Assembly (NCBI GenBank): GCA_900754795.1
Contig: CAAEEA010000079.1
Coordinates: 1-44,265, forward strand
Source of the DNA: Clostridia bacterium
GTDB taxonomy: Bacteria; Bacillota; Clostridia; Peptostreptococcales; Anaerovoracaceae
Length of the DNA: 44,265 nucleotides
Direction: 5' to 3'
Shown: one piece after another, positions 24,849 to 32,891 of the stretch
Numbering within the stretch: position 1 is the first letter of the stretch
Layout: every line of letters starts with the position of its first letter
Notes under the pieces: generated by a model
What the model saw: the letters and a program-made list of their open reading frames with translations, nothing else
The model's database searches: none
What the model was told of the DNA's origin: nothing
Made by a program: the position numbers and the translations under genes

Positions 24849-25809
24849 CAGAACGGAATTATTCGGCAATTTCGACGCGAACCTGGCTCTCATAAAAGAG
24901 GCGACAGGAGCAGATGTTTTTCAGAGGGATGACGGTCTCGTCCTCAAAACGCCGGACGGTCTTCCGGAGGAGGAACAGGAAAAATCTCTCAACATGGCTC
25001 AGTCTGTCATAGAAGAGTTTGCCGCCGTACTTGCTTCCGGCGAAGAACTGAGCAGACAGAAGGCCTCATATATTATCGGCCTCAAAAAGGAGGGGCTGTC
25101 ATACGGACAGAGCGATATAGCAAAAGACATAATCTGCTTTACACATAAGGGCAAACCGCTCAAACCAAAGACCCTCGGTCAGAAAGAATACGTAAGAGCC
25201 ATCAGGAACTGCGACATAGTTTTCGGCATAGGGCCGGCGGGAACAGGCAAGACATATATAGCCGTCGCCATGGCGGTCAACGCTTTCAAGAACAAAGAAG
25301 TGCAGAAGATAATCCTCACACGGCCGGCGGTAGAAGCAGGCGAAAGACTGGGATTTTTGCCCGGAGACCTTCAGGACAAGGTAGATCCTTATCTCAGACC
25401 GCTCTATGACGCTCTCTACGATGTGCTGGGCAGAGACGCGGCTCTCAGACTGAAAGAAAAAGAAGCCATAGAGGTTGTGCCTCTTGCGTATATGAGAGGC
25501 CGAACTCTTGATAATTCGTTTATTATACTTGATGAAGCCCAGAATACCACACGGGAGCAGATGAAGATGTTCCTTACGAGGATGGGCTTCGGCTCCAAGG
25601 TGGTAGTTACAGGAGACGTGACACAGATCGACCTGCCCCGCGGCAAAAAGTCCGGGCTGGTGGAGGCCTCCAAGATACTGAAGAACGTAAACGGCATAGA
25701 ATTCTGCCGGCTCAAAGATACTGACGTCGTAAGACACGAGCTTGTCAAACGCATAATAAACGCTTACGACAGATATTACAAAAAATATCCTGAGGAATTG
25801 CAGGAGTAA
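24814..25809 (+). CDS. phoH: PhoH-like ATPase
   Basis: Cytoplasmic P-loop ATPase of the PhoH family, often linked to RNA metabolism and located next to ybeY. The Walker A motif is GPAGTGKTY (about 146-154), with the helicase-like Walker B FIILDEAQN and the segment VVTGDVTQIDLPRG later. The N-terminal KH-like region is present. The TTG at 24814 is chosen because CAGGAG lies seven bases upstream and the product (331 residues) has the usual family length. It overlaps the 3' end of yqfD. Confidence 0.93.
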   Translation: MDRKIQIDQEIDRTELFGNFDANLALIKEATGADVFQRDDGLVLKTPDGLPEEEQEKSLNMAQSVIEEFAAVLASGEELSRQKASYIIGLKKEGLSYGQSDIAKDIICFTHKGKPLKPKTLGQKEYVRAIRNCDIVFGIGPAGTGKTYIAVAMAVNAFKNKEVQKIILTRPAVEAGERLGFLPGDLQDKVDPYLRPLYDALYDVLGRDAALRLKEKEAIEVVPLAYMRGRTLDNSFIILDEAQNTTREQMKMFLTRMGFGSKVVVTGDVTQIDLPRGKKSGLVEASKILKNVNGIEFCRLKDTDVVRHELVKRIINAYDRYYKKYPEELQE

Positions 25810-25836
25810 AGCCGGCGGCGCCGAGAGGAAAAAGAA

Positions 25837-26289
25837 ATGGAAATATATTTAGAAGAAGGACAGGCGCTGAACGGCGGCGCCATGAAAAAACTCACCGAAG
25901 CGGCACAGATTCTTTTGCGCCGTGAAGGAGTGGATGAAGACAGAGCCGGGCTCAGTCTGACCATAGTTGATCCGGAGGAGATGCAGCGCCTCAACAACAT
26001 GTACAGGGGTGTGGACAGCGTTACCGATGTGCTGTCTTTTCCTCAGTTTGAGGACAAGACATGTCTGCCGCAGGAGGGAGAGATATGTCTGGGCGATGTG
26101 GTGATCTGCGACGATAAGGTGCGTCAGCAGGCCGCCGAATACGGTCATTCATACGAAAGAGAACTGGTATATCTTTTCGTTCACAGTCTCCTTCACCTTC
26201 TTGGCTACGATCATATGGAAGAGGATGAAAAAGCTGTGATGCGCGGCAGGGAAGAAGAGATTATGGAAGAGGTGGATCTGAGGAGGTAA
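25837..26289 (+). CDS. ybeY: endoribonuclease YbeY
   Basis: Zinc-dependent endoribonuclease involved in 16S rRNA 3' maturation and ribosome quality control. The 150-residue protein carries the metal motif HSLLHLLGYDH (H-x3-H-x5-H) and the preceding NNMYRGVDSVTDVLSFPQ and GDVVICDD segments. In many Firmicutes pgpH lies between phoH and ybeY and dgkA follows ybeY. Neither is present here, and cdd starts four bases after the stop. Confidence 0.96.
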   Translation: MEIYLEEGQALNGGAMKKLTEAAQILLRREGVDEDRAGLSLTIVDPEEMQRLNNMYRGVDSVTDVLSFPQFEDKTCLPQEGEICLGDVVICDDKVRQQAAEYGHSYERELVYLFVHSLLHLLGYDHMEEDEKAVMRGREEEIMEEVDLRR

Positions 26290-26293
26290 ACTT

Positions 26294-26674
26294 ATGAAGT
26301 ACAGAGAGTTATACGAAAAAGCTCTGGAAGTCATGCCGAGAGCTTATGCCCCGTTTTCCAGGTTTAAAGTGGGAGCGGCGCTGCTGACAAAAGACGGAGA
26401 AGTTTTTACGGGGGTAAATGTTGAAAATTCTTCTCTGGGGGCGACCATATGCGCCGAGCGCACTGCTTTTGTCAAAGCCGTTTCAGAGGGAGCGACAGAA
26501 TTTGAGGCGATAGCCGTTGTTTCTGAAGAAGGGGAAGCATGGCCCTGCGGGATTTGCCGTCAGTTCATGAAAGAATTCTGCGACGACGATTTCAGGGTCA
26601 TAACAGGAAACGATGTGGATTCTCTGCGCCTTTACACGATGGATGAGATCCTGCCGGAGGGATTTAAATTATGA
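26294..26674 (+). CDS. cdd: cytidine deaminase
   Basis: Hydrolytically deaminates cytidine and deoxycytidine to the uridines in pyrimidine salvage. The 126-residue tetrameric type is indicated by the zinc motifs CAERTAF (about 54-60) and PCGICRQ (about 85-91) and by the substrate-binding NVENSSLGATICAE. The ATG follows GAGGAGGTAAACTT. Its stop overlaps the era start (ATGA). Confidence 0.96.
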   Translation: MKYRELYEKALEVMPRAYAPFSRFKVGAALLTKDGEVFTGVNVENSSLGATICAERTAFVKAVSEGATEFEAIAVVSEEGEAWPCGICRQFMKEFCDDDFRVITGNDVDSLRLYTMDEILPEGFKL

Positions 26675-27582
26675 GAACAGGTTTTATCGGGATAGTAGGC
26701 AGACCCAATGTGGGGAAATCGACTCTGATGAACGCCATGCTTGGTGAAAAGATCGCCATTACGGCAGACAAACCTCAGACGACAAGGAATACAATAAGAG
26801 GAATATATACCCGTATGGACGAGCCGGCAGAGACGGGACAGGCTGAAGGGGCGCAGATGATTTTCATAGATACGCCGGGTATTCATAAGCCTCACAACAA
26901 GCTGGGCGAATATATGACCGAGTCCGCCGTGAAAACTTTTGAAGAAGTAGACGTGGTTCTCTTTCTGGTGGACAGTCATCCTGACAAAGGGCCGGGAGAC
27001 AGATATATTCTCGATAAACTTAAAAATGTCAGGACCCCCAGGATTCTGGTGATAAACAAGATAGACGCCATGGATCCGGAGGAGTTCAAAAGGATATATG
27101 ACGATTACGAGGCGATGGAGGTGTTCGACGAAATTTTCGGCACCGCCGCCATCGACGGGCTCAATGTGGAAAAACTCCGCGGCGCCATCGAAAAATATCT
27201 GCCGGAAGGCCCCATGTATTTTCCGGCTGACATGGTTACAGACCATCCTGAAAGATTCATCGTCAGCGAGATAATAAGAGAAAAAATACTCCATTATCTG
27301 AGGGACGAGGTGCCCCACGGAGTGGCGGTTGAGATTGAAAGCTTTAAGGAAGAAAAAGATCTTGTAAGCATCGGCGCAGTGATATACTGCGAGAGGAAAT
27401 CGCACAAGGGGATCATCATAGGCAAATCCGGGAAAAAACTAAAAGGCATAGGCAAGAGTGCCAGACTGGAGATAGAAGCCATGCTCGGGTGCAGAGTATT
27501 TCTGGAGCTCTGGGTCAAAGTAAAAGAAAACTGGCGTGATTCAGACTTTGCCCTGTCAAATTTCGGGTATAAGGAACAGTGA
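26671..27582 (+). CDS. era: GTPase Era
   Basis: Ras-like GTPase with a C-terminal KH domain that binds the 3' end of 16S rRNA and acts in 30S assembly. The G motifs are GRPNVGKST (about 10-18), the switch region PQTTRNTIRGI, DTPGIHKPHNKLG and NKIDAM. The KH-domain segment contains IIIGKSGKKLKGIGKSARLE. At 303 residues it is of normal length. It overlaps cdd by four bases and is followed by recO one base later. Confidence 0.97.
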   Translation: MRTGFIGIVGRPNVGKSTLMNAMLGEKIAITADKPQTTRNTIRGIYTRMDEPAETGQAEGAQMIFIDTPGIHKPHNKLGEYMTESAVKTFEEVDVVLFLVDSHPDKGPGDRYILDKLKNVRTPRILVINKIDAMDPEEFKRIYDDYEAMEVFDEIFGTAAIDGLNVEKLRGAIEKYLPEGPMYFPADMVTDHPERFIVSEIIREKILHYLRDEVPHGVAVEIESFKEEKDLVSIGAVIYCERKSHKGIIIGKSGKKLKGIGKSARLEIEAMLGCRVFLELWVKVKENWRDSDFALSNFGYKEQ

Positions 27583-27583
27583 T

Positions 27584-28363
27584 ATGGTAACTGATACGGA
27601 AGGAATTGTACTCAGACAGATCAAAGCTCCGGGAGGACGGCGGATGATCACCCTGTTTTCACGGAAATTCGGCAAGATCAGCGTCGGCACCGGGATGAAC
27701 GAGGGAGGCAGAACCAGGGCGGCTCTGGCGATCAGAGCTTTCAGCTACGGCAGGTATGAACTTTTCAAGGGGCGGGAAAGCTATAATCTGAACAACGGAC
27801 AGGTCATAAGGAGCTTTTACGCCATCGGAGAGGATCTGGACAAATATATGGCGGCGTCTTACGCGCTTGAACTGACGGATAAGATACTGCCCGAGGAAGT
27901 GCCCCAGCCGAGGATATTTGCCTTGCTGACCGATTTCCTTGAAGAACTGGAAAAAAGAGAAAAGAAGCAAAAAACGCTCGTCATGGCCTATATGATAAAG
28001 CTCCTTGACATACTGGGTCATATGCCGGTACTTGATCAGTGCGCCTGCTGCGGCGGCGACGTCGAAGACCCGTCCGGCAAAAAGATATATTTCAGCGTGA
28101 GGGAAGGGGGAATTGTATGCCCGCGATGCGCCGAAGAGCTGAAAATACAGGGAAGATCTTCATCATCTGAAGAACGCCCATTGATTTATAACGCGGATGT
28201 TGGTATAATTGATATATTAAGGTATTTCCAGCAGACGCCTCTGGGGTCTTTCGCCGGGATAGCGCTCAATGACGATATCGAAGGCGTTCTCTCAGAGGTC
28301 ATGAAGGAATATATTTCATATCACATGGATATAAAGGGATTAAAGAGCGAAAGCTTTTTCTGA
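27584..28363 (+). CDS. recO: DNA repair protein RecO
   Basis: Mediator of RecA loading at gaps, with an N-terminal OB fold (about 1-80) containing TEGIVLRQIKAPGGRRMITLF, a helical domain and a zinc site formed by CACCGG and CPRC. The ATG at 27584 immediately follows the era stop and gives a 259-residue product of normal length; an upstream in-frame start inside era is discarded. The era-recO-glyS order is conserved, here with a DUF4342 gene inserted before glyS. Confidence 0.92.
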   Translation: MVTDTEGIVLRQIKAPGGRRMITLFSRKFGKISVGTGMNEGGRTRAALAIRAFSYGRYELFKGRESYNLNNGQVIRSFYAIGEDLDKYMAASYALELTDKILPEEVPQPRIFALLTDFLEELEKREKKQKTLVMAYMIKLLDILGHMPVLDQCACCGGDVEDPSGKKIYFSVREGGIVCPRCAEELKIQGRSSSSEERPLIYNADVGIIDILRYFQQTPLGSFAGIALNDDIEGVLSEVMKEYISYHMDIKGLKSESFF

Positions 28364-28392
28364 TCGTAAGAATATTTAAGGAGGGTATCAAA

Positions 28393-29115
28393 ATGGAAAT
28401 CACATTGGAAAAGATCGAACTGGTCAAAGACAGAACGGGAGTATCATATAAGGAAGCAAAGGAAGCCCTTGAAGCGGCTGAGGGAAGCGTAGTAGACGCT
28501 ATCATCGCGATTGAGGAGACAATAAACATCAAGCCGGGCAACAAAGCCGGCGAATTTGCCGCGGAGACCGTTGAAAAGATAAAGGAAATGGTCAAAAAAG
28601 GCAATATTTCAAAGATCTCCATCAAAAAAGACGATGATACCATCGTGAACATTCCGGTAAACGTGGGACTCATCGGCGCGGTAGTCGCCCCGTGGGGAGT
28701 TATCGCAGCGGCGGTAGCGGCTTTCGGCTTCAAATGCAAGATTGAACTGACCAGGGACGACGGCACTGTCGTTGACATAAGCCGCAAAGCCGAAGGTCTC
28801 GCCAGCGATGTCAAAGAAAGAGGGTCTGTCGTGGTAGACGAGGTCGTAGCGAAAGGCAACGCCGTTTACGACGAGATGATGGAAAGAGCTCCCGAAGTAG
28901 TGAGCGACATCAGAGAAAAAAGCTCAGACGCCTACAACTCGGTGGTAAACAAGGCTGCCGAAGTCTGGACGGGACTCAAAGAAAAGAAAAACAGCTTTGA
29001 AGAATCGGCGGACGAGGCTTTTGACGCGGCCGAGGAAAAAGTAGAAGATATGTTTGAAGACGTCAGAGAAAAGGTAAGCGATATCCTGGACAAAGACGAC
29101 AAAAAAGAAGAATAA
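28393..29115 (+). CDS. DUF4342 protein with UBA/TS-N-like N-terminus
   Basis: A 240-residue protein of unknown function. The first about 45 residues (EKIELVKDRTGVSYKEAKEA onwards) resemble the UBA/TS-N helical domain of EF-Ts. A DUF4342 core follows (about 65-130), with short strands around ISKISIKKDDDTIVNIPVN and a hydrophobic hairpin VGLIGAVVAPWGVIAAAVAA that may insert into or contact the membrane. The last third is a highly charged, probably coiled-coil helix rich in Glu/Lys/Asp. AAGGAGGGTATCAAA precedes the start. Confidence 0.85.
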   Translation: MEITLEKIELVKDRTGVSYKEAKEALEAAEGSVVDAIIAIEETINIKPGNKAGEFAAETVEKIKEMVKKGNISKISIKKDDDTIVNIPVNVGLIGAVVAPWGVIAAAVAAFGFKCKIELTRDDGTVVDISRKAEGLASDVKERGSVVVDEVVAKGNAVYDEMMERAPEVVSDIREKSSDAYNSVVNKAAEVWTGLKEKKNSFEESADEAFDAAEEKVEDMFEDVREKVSDILDKDDKKEE

Positions 29116-29150
29116 ACACAAAAATAAGTAACAGGCAGGTTTTATCAGGA

Positions 29151-30554
29151 ATGAACAGAGAAATCACAATGGAAAAAATCGTTGCTCTCGCCAAGAACAG
29201 AGGCTTTATATTCGCCGGTTCCGAGATTTACGGCGGACTGGCAAACACATGGGACTACGGTCCTCTCGGCGTTGAGTTCAAAAATAATGTAAAAAAAGCA
29301 TGGTGGAAAAAGTTCGTGCAGGAATCAAAATACAATGTGGGGCTGGACGCGGCCATACTGATGAACCCGAAGACATGGGTGGCGTCAGGTCATGTAGGCG
29401 GCTTTTCGGATCCTCTGATAGACTGCAAGGGCTGCAAAGCCAGATTCAGAGCCGATAAACTCATAGAGGACTATATGCACGAGAACGGGATAGAAGATGT
29501 GATCGTTGACGGCTGGTCCAATGAAAAACTGGAACAGTATATCAGGGAACACAATATCGCCTGTCCTGAATGCGGCAAGAGCGATTTTACCGGGATACGT
29601 CAGTTCAACCTGATGTTTAAGACTTTCCAGGGAGTGACCGAGGATTCCAAGTCCGAGATATATCTCAGACCTGAGACCGCCCAGGGTATCTTCGTAAATT
29701 TCAGAAATGTTCAGAGAACGGCCCGAAAGAAGATACCTTTTGGAATAGCTCAGATCGGCAAATCTTTCAGAAACGAGATTACGCCGGGCAATTTCACCTT
29801 CAGGACGAGAGAGTTCGAGCAGATGGAACTGGAGTTTTTTTGCAAACCGGGCTCAGACCTGGAGTGGTTCGCCTACTGGAAAGACTATTGCGTGAATTTT
29901 CTTGAAAGCCTGAACATGAATATGGAAAACATCAGGCTCAGAGATCACGAAAAAGAAGAACTTTCCCACTACAGCAACGCCACCACCGACATAGAGTATC
30001 TGTTCCCGTTCGGATGGGGAGAGCTGTGGGGAATAGCCGACAGAACGGACTTTGACCTTACGCAGCATATAAACACTTCCGGTCAGGATCTCAGTTATGT
30101 GGACTCCGAGAGCGGAGAAAAATATGTTCCTTATGTCATAGAACCGTCGCTGGGAGCTGACCGTGTGGCGCTGGCGTTCCTCATTGACGCTTATGACGAG
30201 GAGACGCTGACCGACGCCGGCGGTAAAGAAGACACAAGGACAGTGCTGAGATTCCATCCGGCTCTGGCTCCGTTCAAAGCCGCTGTCCTGCCTCTGGCCA
30301 AGAAACTGGCTCCGGTGGCCGAGCCGATTCATGAAGAACTTTCAAAGTACTTTATGACAGACTATGACGCTTCCGGTTCTATAGGCAAGAGATACAGGAG
30401 AGAAGACGAGATCGGCACGCCGTTCTGTATCTGTGTGGACTTTGACACTCAGGAAGACGGCTGCGTGACCATCCGCGACAGAGATACGATGGAGCAGGTA
30501 AGAGTGCCTGTCTCCGAGGTCCGCGGATATATTGAAGAAAGACTTGCGTTTTGA
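29151..30554 (+). CDS. glyS: glycyl-tRNA synthetase, single-chain type
   Basis: Class II aminoacyl-tRNA synthetase charging tRNA-Gly. The 467-residue homodimeric (eukaryote/archaea-like) form is recognisable from GFIFAGSEIYGGLANTWDYGP, the zinc ligands in DCKGCKARF and CPECGKSDFTG, motif 2 around SFRNEITPGNFTFRTREFEQ and motif 3 around IEPSLGADRVALAFL. It differs from the alpha2beta2 glyQ/glyS enzyme found in Bacillus. It ends in a strong 13-bp terminator hairpin. Confidence 0.96.
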   Translation: MNREITMEKIVALAKNRGFIFAGSEIYGGLANTWDYGPLGVEFKNNVKKAWWKKFVQESKYNVGLDAAILMNPKTWVASGHVGGFSDPLIDCKGCKARFRADKLIEDYMHENGIEDVIVDGWSNEKLEQYIREHNIACPECGKSDFTGIRQFNLMFKTFQGVTEDSKSEIYLRPETAQGIFVNFRNVQRTARKKIPFGIAQIGKSFRNEITPGNFTFRTREFEQMELEFFCKPGSDLEWFAYWKDYCVNFLESLNMNMENIRLRDHEKEELSHYSNATTDIEYLFPFGWGELWGIADRTDFDLTQHINTSGQDLSYVDSESGEKYVPYVIEPSLGADRVALAFLIDAYDEETLTDAGGKEDTRTVLRFHPALAPFKAAVLPLAKKLAPVAEPIHEELSKYFMTDYDASGSIGKRYRREDEIGTPFCICVDFDTQEDGCVTIRDRDTMEQVRVPVSEVRGYIEERLAF

Positions 30555-30567
30555 CAGAAATAATCTT

Positions 30568-30613
30568 GCGTCCCCCTGAAAACCTCCTTTCCTTGTTCAG
30601 GGGGACGCGTTTT
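30568..30613 (+). terminator. long-stem hairpin between glyS and the PPDK-like gene
   Basis: GCGTCCCCCTGAA (30568-30580) pairs perfectly with TTCAGGGGGACGC (30596-30608), and GTTTTA follows. The 15-nt loop contains TCCTTTC (30585-30591), exactly complementary to the GAAAGGA ribosome binding site of the next gene (30621-30627), so it may also sequester that site as a pseudoknot. Confidence 0.75.
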
Positions 30614-30635
30614 ATACGGCGAAAGGAATTTGACT

Positions 30636-32891
30636 ATGAGTGAGTTTCTGTGCTCGTTTAACGAGGGAAACAGAAAAATGAAAGACCTCCTGGGGGTTAA
30701 GGGAGCCAACCTTTCCGAGATGACCAGCATGGGTATACCCGTGCCTTTCGGATTTGTGGTGACTACCCGGGGATGCAGGAAGTTTCTCGACAACAGAAGA
30801 ACTTTTACAGATGAAATGAAAATCTCTCTCAGGGAAAAAATAAGAGAGATCGAGGAAGTGACGGGGAGGCAGTTCGGAAGCGAAGACAACCCGCTGCTTG
30901 TTTCTGTGCGTTCAAGTTCTGTGGTAAGTATACCGACCATGGCTCATACCGTGCTCAACCTGGGACTAAATGAAAAGACCGTCAGGGGGCTTGCTTTAAG
31001 GTTCGGGAGCATGGAGACAGCTCTCGACTGCTATACGCGGTTTCTCAGGACTTATGGTTCTGTAGTCAGAGGAATCACCGAAGGAGAGTTCCTTTCCGCC
31101 TATTCGGCGATTAAAAATAAGGCTAAAGCCCTGACAGAAGAATATTCGGAAGAAGCCGTGCTCTTTGACGCGGTGGAAGCGTACAAAAAGATAATATTTT
31201 CCAAAACGGGAAGACCCGTGCCCGAAGATCCGTATGAACAGCTCGAGGAAGCCGCGGGCGCAAATCTGAGCCGCTGGGAATCAGAGGAGACGCAAGTGTA
31301 CAGAGAGCTCCATGAAATACCGGAAGACATATATACAGCAGCTGTAATACAGGCGATGGTATACGGGAACATTGATGAAAACTCATGTACAGGGACGGTA
31401 TTCACCAGAGACCCTTCAACAGGGGAGAGGACGGCCTGCGGAGAGTTTCTCGTAAAAGCTCAGGGCGGAGACAGGACGTTCAGAGACATGACGGCCGTCA
31501 GGATAGAGAGAATCAAAGACTTTTTCCCGCAGCTCTATGACAGGTTTGTGATGATAGCCAATCTGCTTGAACGGTATAACCGGGACATGCAGGAAATAGA
31601 GTTTACAATTCAGCAGGGAAGGCTTTTTATGCTCGAGACCAAGAGCGGACGGAGAACGCCGTCGGCGGCCGTAAAAATAGCTGTTGAGATGGTAAAAGAG
31701 GGAATGATCACAAGGGAGACCGCTGTGGCAAATCTGCGGCCTGCCGATATAAATGATCTTGTTATTTTCGGTATCAAAAAAAATGAAGATATCGGAGAGG
31801 AAACCATACATAATTTCCATACCATACTTGAATGGGCCGACGATATGAGGGCTATGGGTGTAAGAGCCAACATAGATACCCCGGAGGACGCCAGGATAGC
31901 GCTGAGGCTGGGAGCTGAGGGCGTGGGCCTTTGCAGGACCGAGCATATGTTCTTCAGCGAAGACAGGATATACGATTTTATCGATATGATAATCGCCGAT
32001 AATGACGACGAGAGAGCCCGGGCGCTCAGCAAGCTGAAAAAATATCAGAAAGAAGACTTTAAAAAGATATTTACAATAATGGAGGACAGGCCTGTGACCA
32101 TAAGGCTTCTCGACCCGTCTTTCCATAATGTGCTTCCTCATTCCGAAAAGGAGATAAAGGCGCTTGCCGGCAAGCTCGATGTTACTGAAAAGAAACTCAG
32201 CGCCAAGATAATCATGCTCAAAGAAGAAAACCCCGAAATGGGCCGTCGGGGCAGCCGCCTGGCGGTTGCTCATCCGGAGATCGCGAGAATGCAGACGGAA
32301 GCTGTAATAGAGGCGGCTTTTGAGGTCGATAGGGAAAACGATTTTGTACCTGACATTTCAATCATGGTGCCTTTTGTAAGCACGGCAAGAGAATTCTATT
32401 ACGTCAAGGATGTGGTGGATGAAGCGGCGAGGAACACCATGAAACGGCTCGATGCCGATATAGACTATTCTGTGGGAACAATGATCGAAACTCCAAGAGC
32501 CGCGATACTGGCCGGTTCAATAGCCGAAAAGGCTGATTTCTTCTCCTTTGGCACCAACGACCTTACGGAGCTGGTATACGGTCTGTCGAGAGCTGATTCG
32601 GAAGAACTTATTGAGGAATATATAGATAAAGACATACTTGATAAAAATCCTTTCCATTCTCTGGACAAGACCGGAGTAGGGAGGATCATCGAAATGGCCG
32701 CGTCTGCCGGCCGAAAGACCAAACCGAGGCTTAGGATAGGGCTTTCGGGAGACCACGGCGGAGAATCGGAGAGCATAGAGTTCTGCGAACGGATAGGAGT
32801 GGATTATTTTTCCTGTTCTACTCTGAGAATCCCCGGAACAAGGCTTGCGGCCGCGCAGGCTCAGATCAGAGCTTCGGCGAGAGAAAGATAA
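30636..32891 (+). CDS. pyruvate phosphate dikinase-like protein lacking the phosphohistidine domain
   Basis: PPDK homologue of 751 residues against about 870-880 for true PPDK. The ATP-grasp part is present (KGANLSEMTSMGIPVPFGF, VSVRSSSVVSIPTM, GTVFTRDPSTGER, QEIEFTIQQGRLFM), as is the C-terminal PEP/pyruvate barrel (GVGLCRTEHMFF, MIETPRA, FFSFGTNDLT, catalytic-type cysteine in YFSCST). Between about residues 368 and 395 the protein jumps straight from the ATP-grasp end (VANLRPADIN) to the barrel start (LEWADDMRAMGVRANIDTPE). The entire swivelling histidine domain with its TSHAAVVAR-type motif is absent. Expected ATP-site residues also differ (MLETKSGRRT where PPDK has MLQTRNGKRT). The frame is open and intact, so this is not simple decay. 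Start ATG 30636 has AAAGGA eight bases upstream; a TTG at 30630 is less likely. Confidence 0.85.
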   Translation: MSEFLCSFNEGNRKMKDLLGVKGANLSEMTSMGIPVPFGFVVTTRGCRKFLDNRRTFTDEMKISLREKIREIEEVTGRQFGSEDNPLLVSVRSSSVVSIPTMAHTVLNLGLNEKTVRGLALRFGSMETALDCYTRFLRTYGSVVRGITEGEFLSAYSAIKNKAKALTEEYSEEAVLFDAVEAYKKIIFSKTGRPVPEDPYEQLEEAAGANLSRWESEETQVYRELHEIPEDIYTAAVIQAMVYGNIDENSCTGTVFTRDPSTGERTACGEFLVKAQGGDRTFRDMTAVRIERIKDFFPQLYDRFVMIANLLERYNRDMQEIEFTIQQGRLFMLETKSGRRTPSAAVKIAVEMVKEGMITRETAVANLRPADINDLVIFGIKKNEDIGEETIHNFHTILEWADDMRAMGVRANIDTPEDARIALRLGAEGVGLCRTEHMFFSEDRIYDFIDMIIADNDDERARALSKLKKYQKEDFKKIFTIMEDRPVTIRLLDPSFHNVLPHSEKEIKALAGKLDVTEKKLSAKIIMLKEENPEMGRRGSRLAVAHPEIARMQTEAVIEAAFEVDRENDFVPDISIMVPFVSTAREFYYVKDVVDEAARNTMKRLDADIDYSVGTMIETPRAAILAGSIAEKADFFSFGTNDLTELVYGLSRADSEELIEEYIDKDILDKNPFHSLDKTGVGRIIEMAASAGRKTKPRLRIGLSGDHGGESESIEFCERIGVDYFSCSTLRIPGTRLAAAQAQIRASARER

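Noticed and set aside
30581..30595. Fragment of 16S rRNA 3' end
   Set aside because: The resemblance to the anti-Shine-Dalgarno tail is only about ten bases inside a hairpin loop, with no flanking rRNA sequence.
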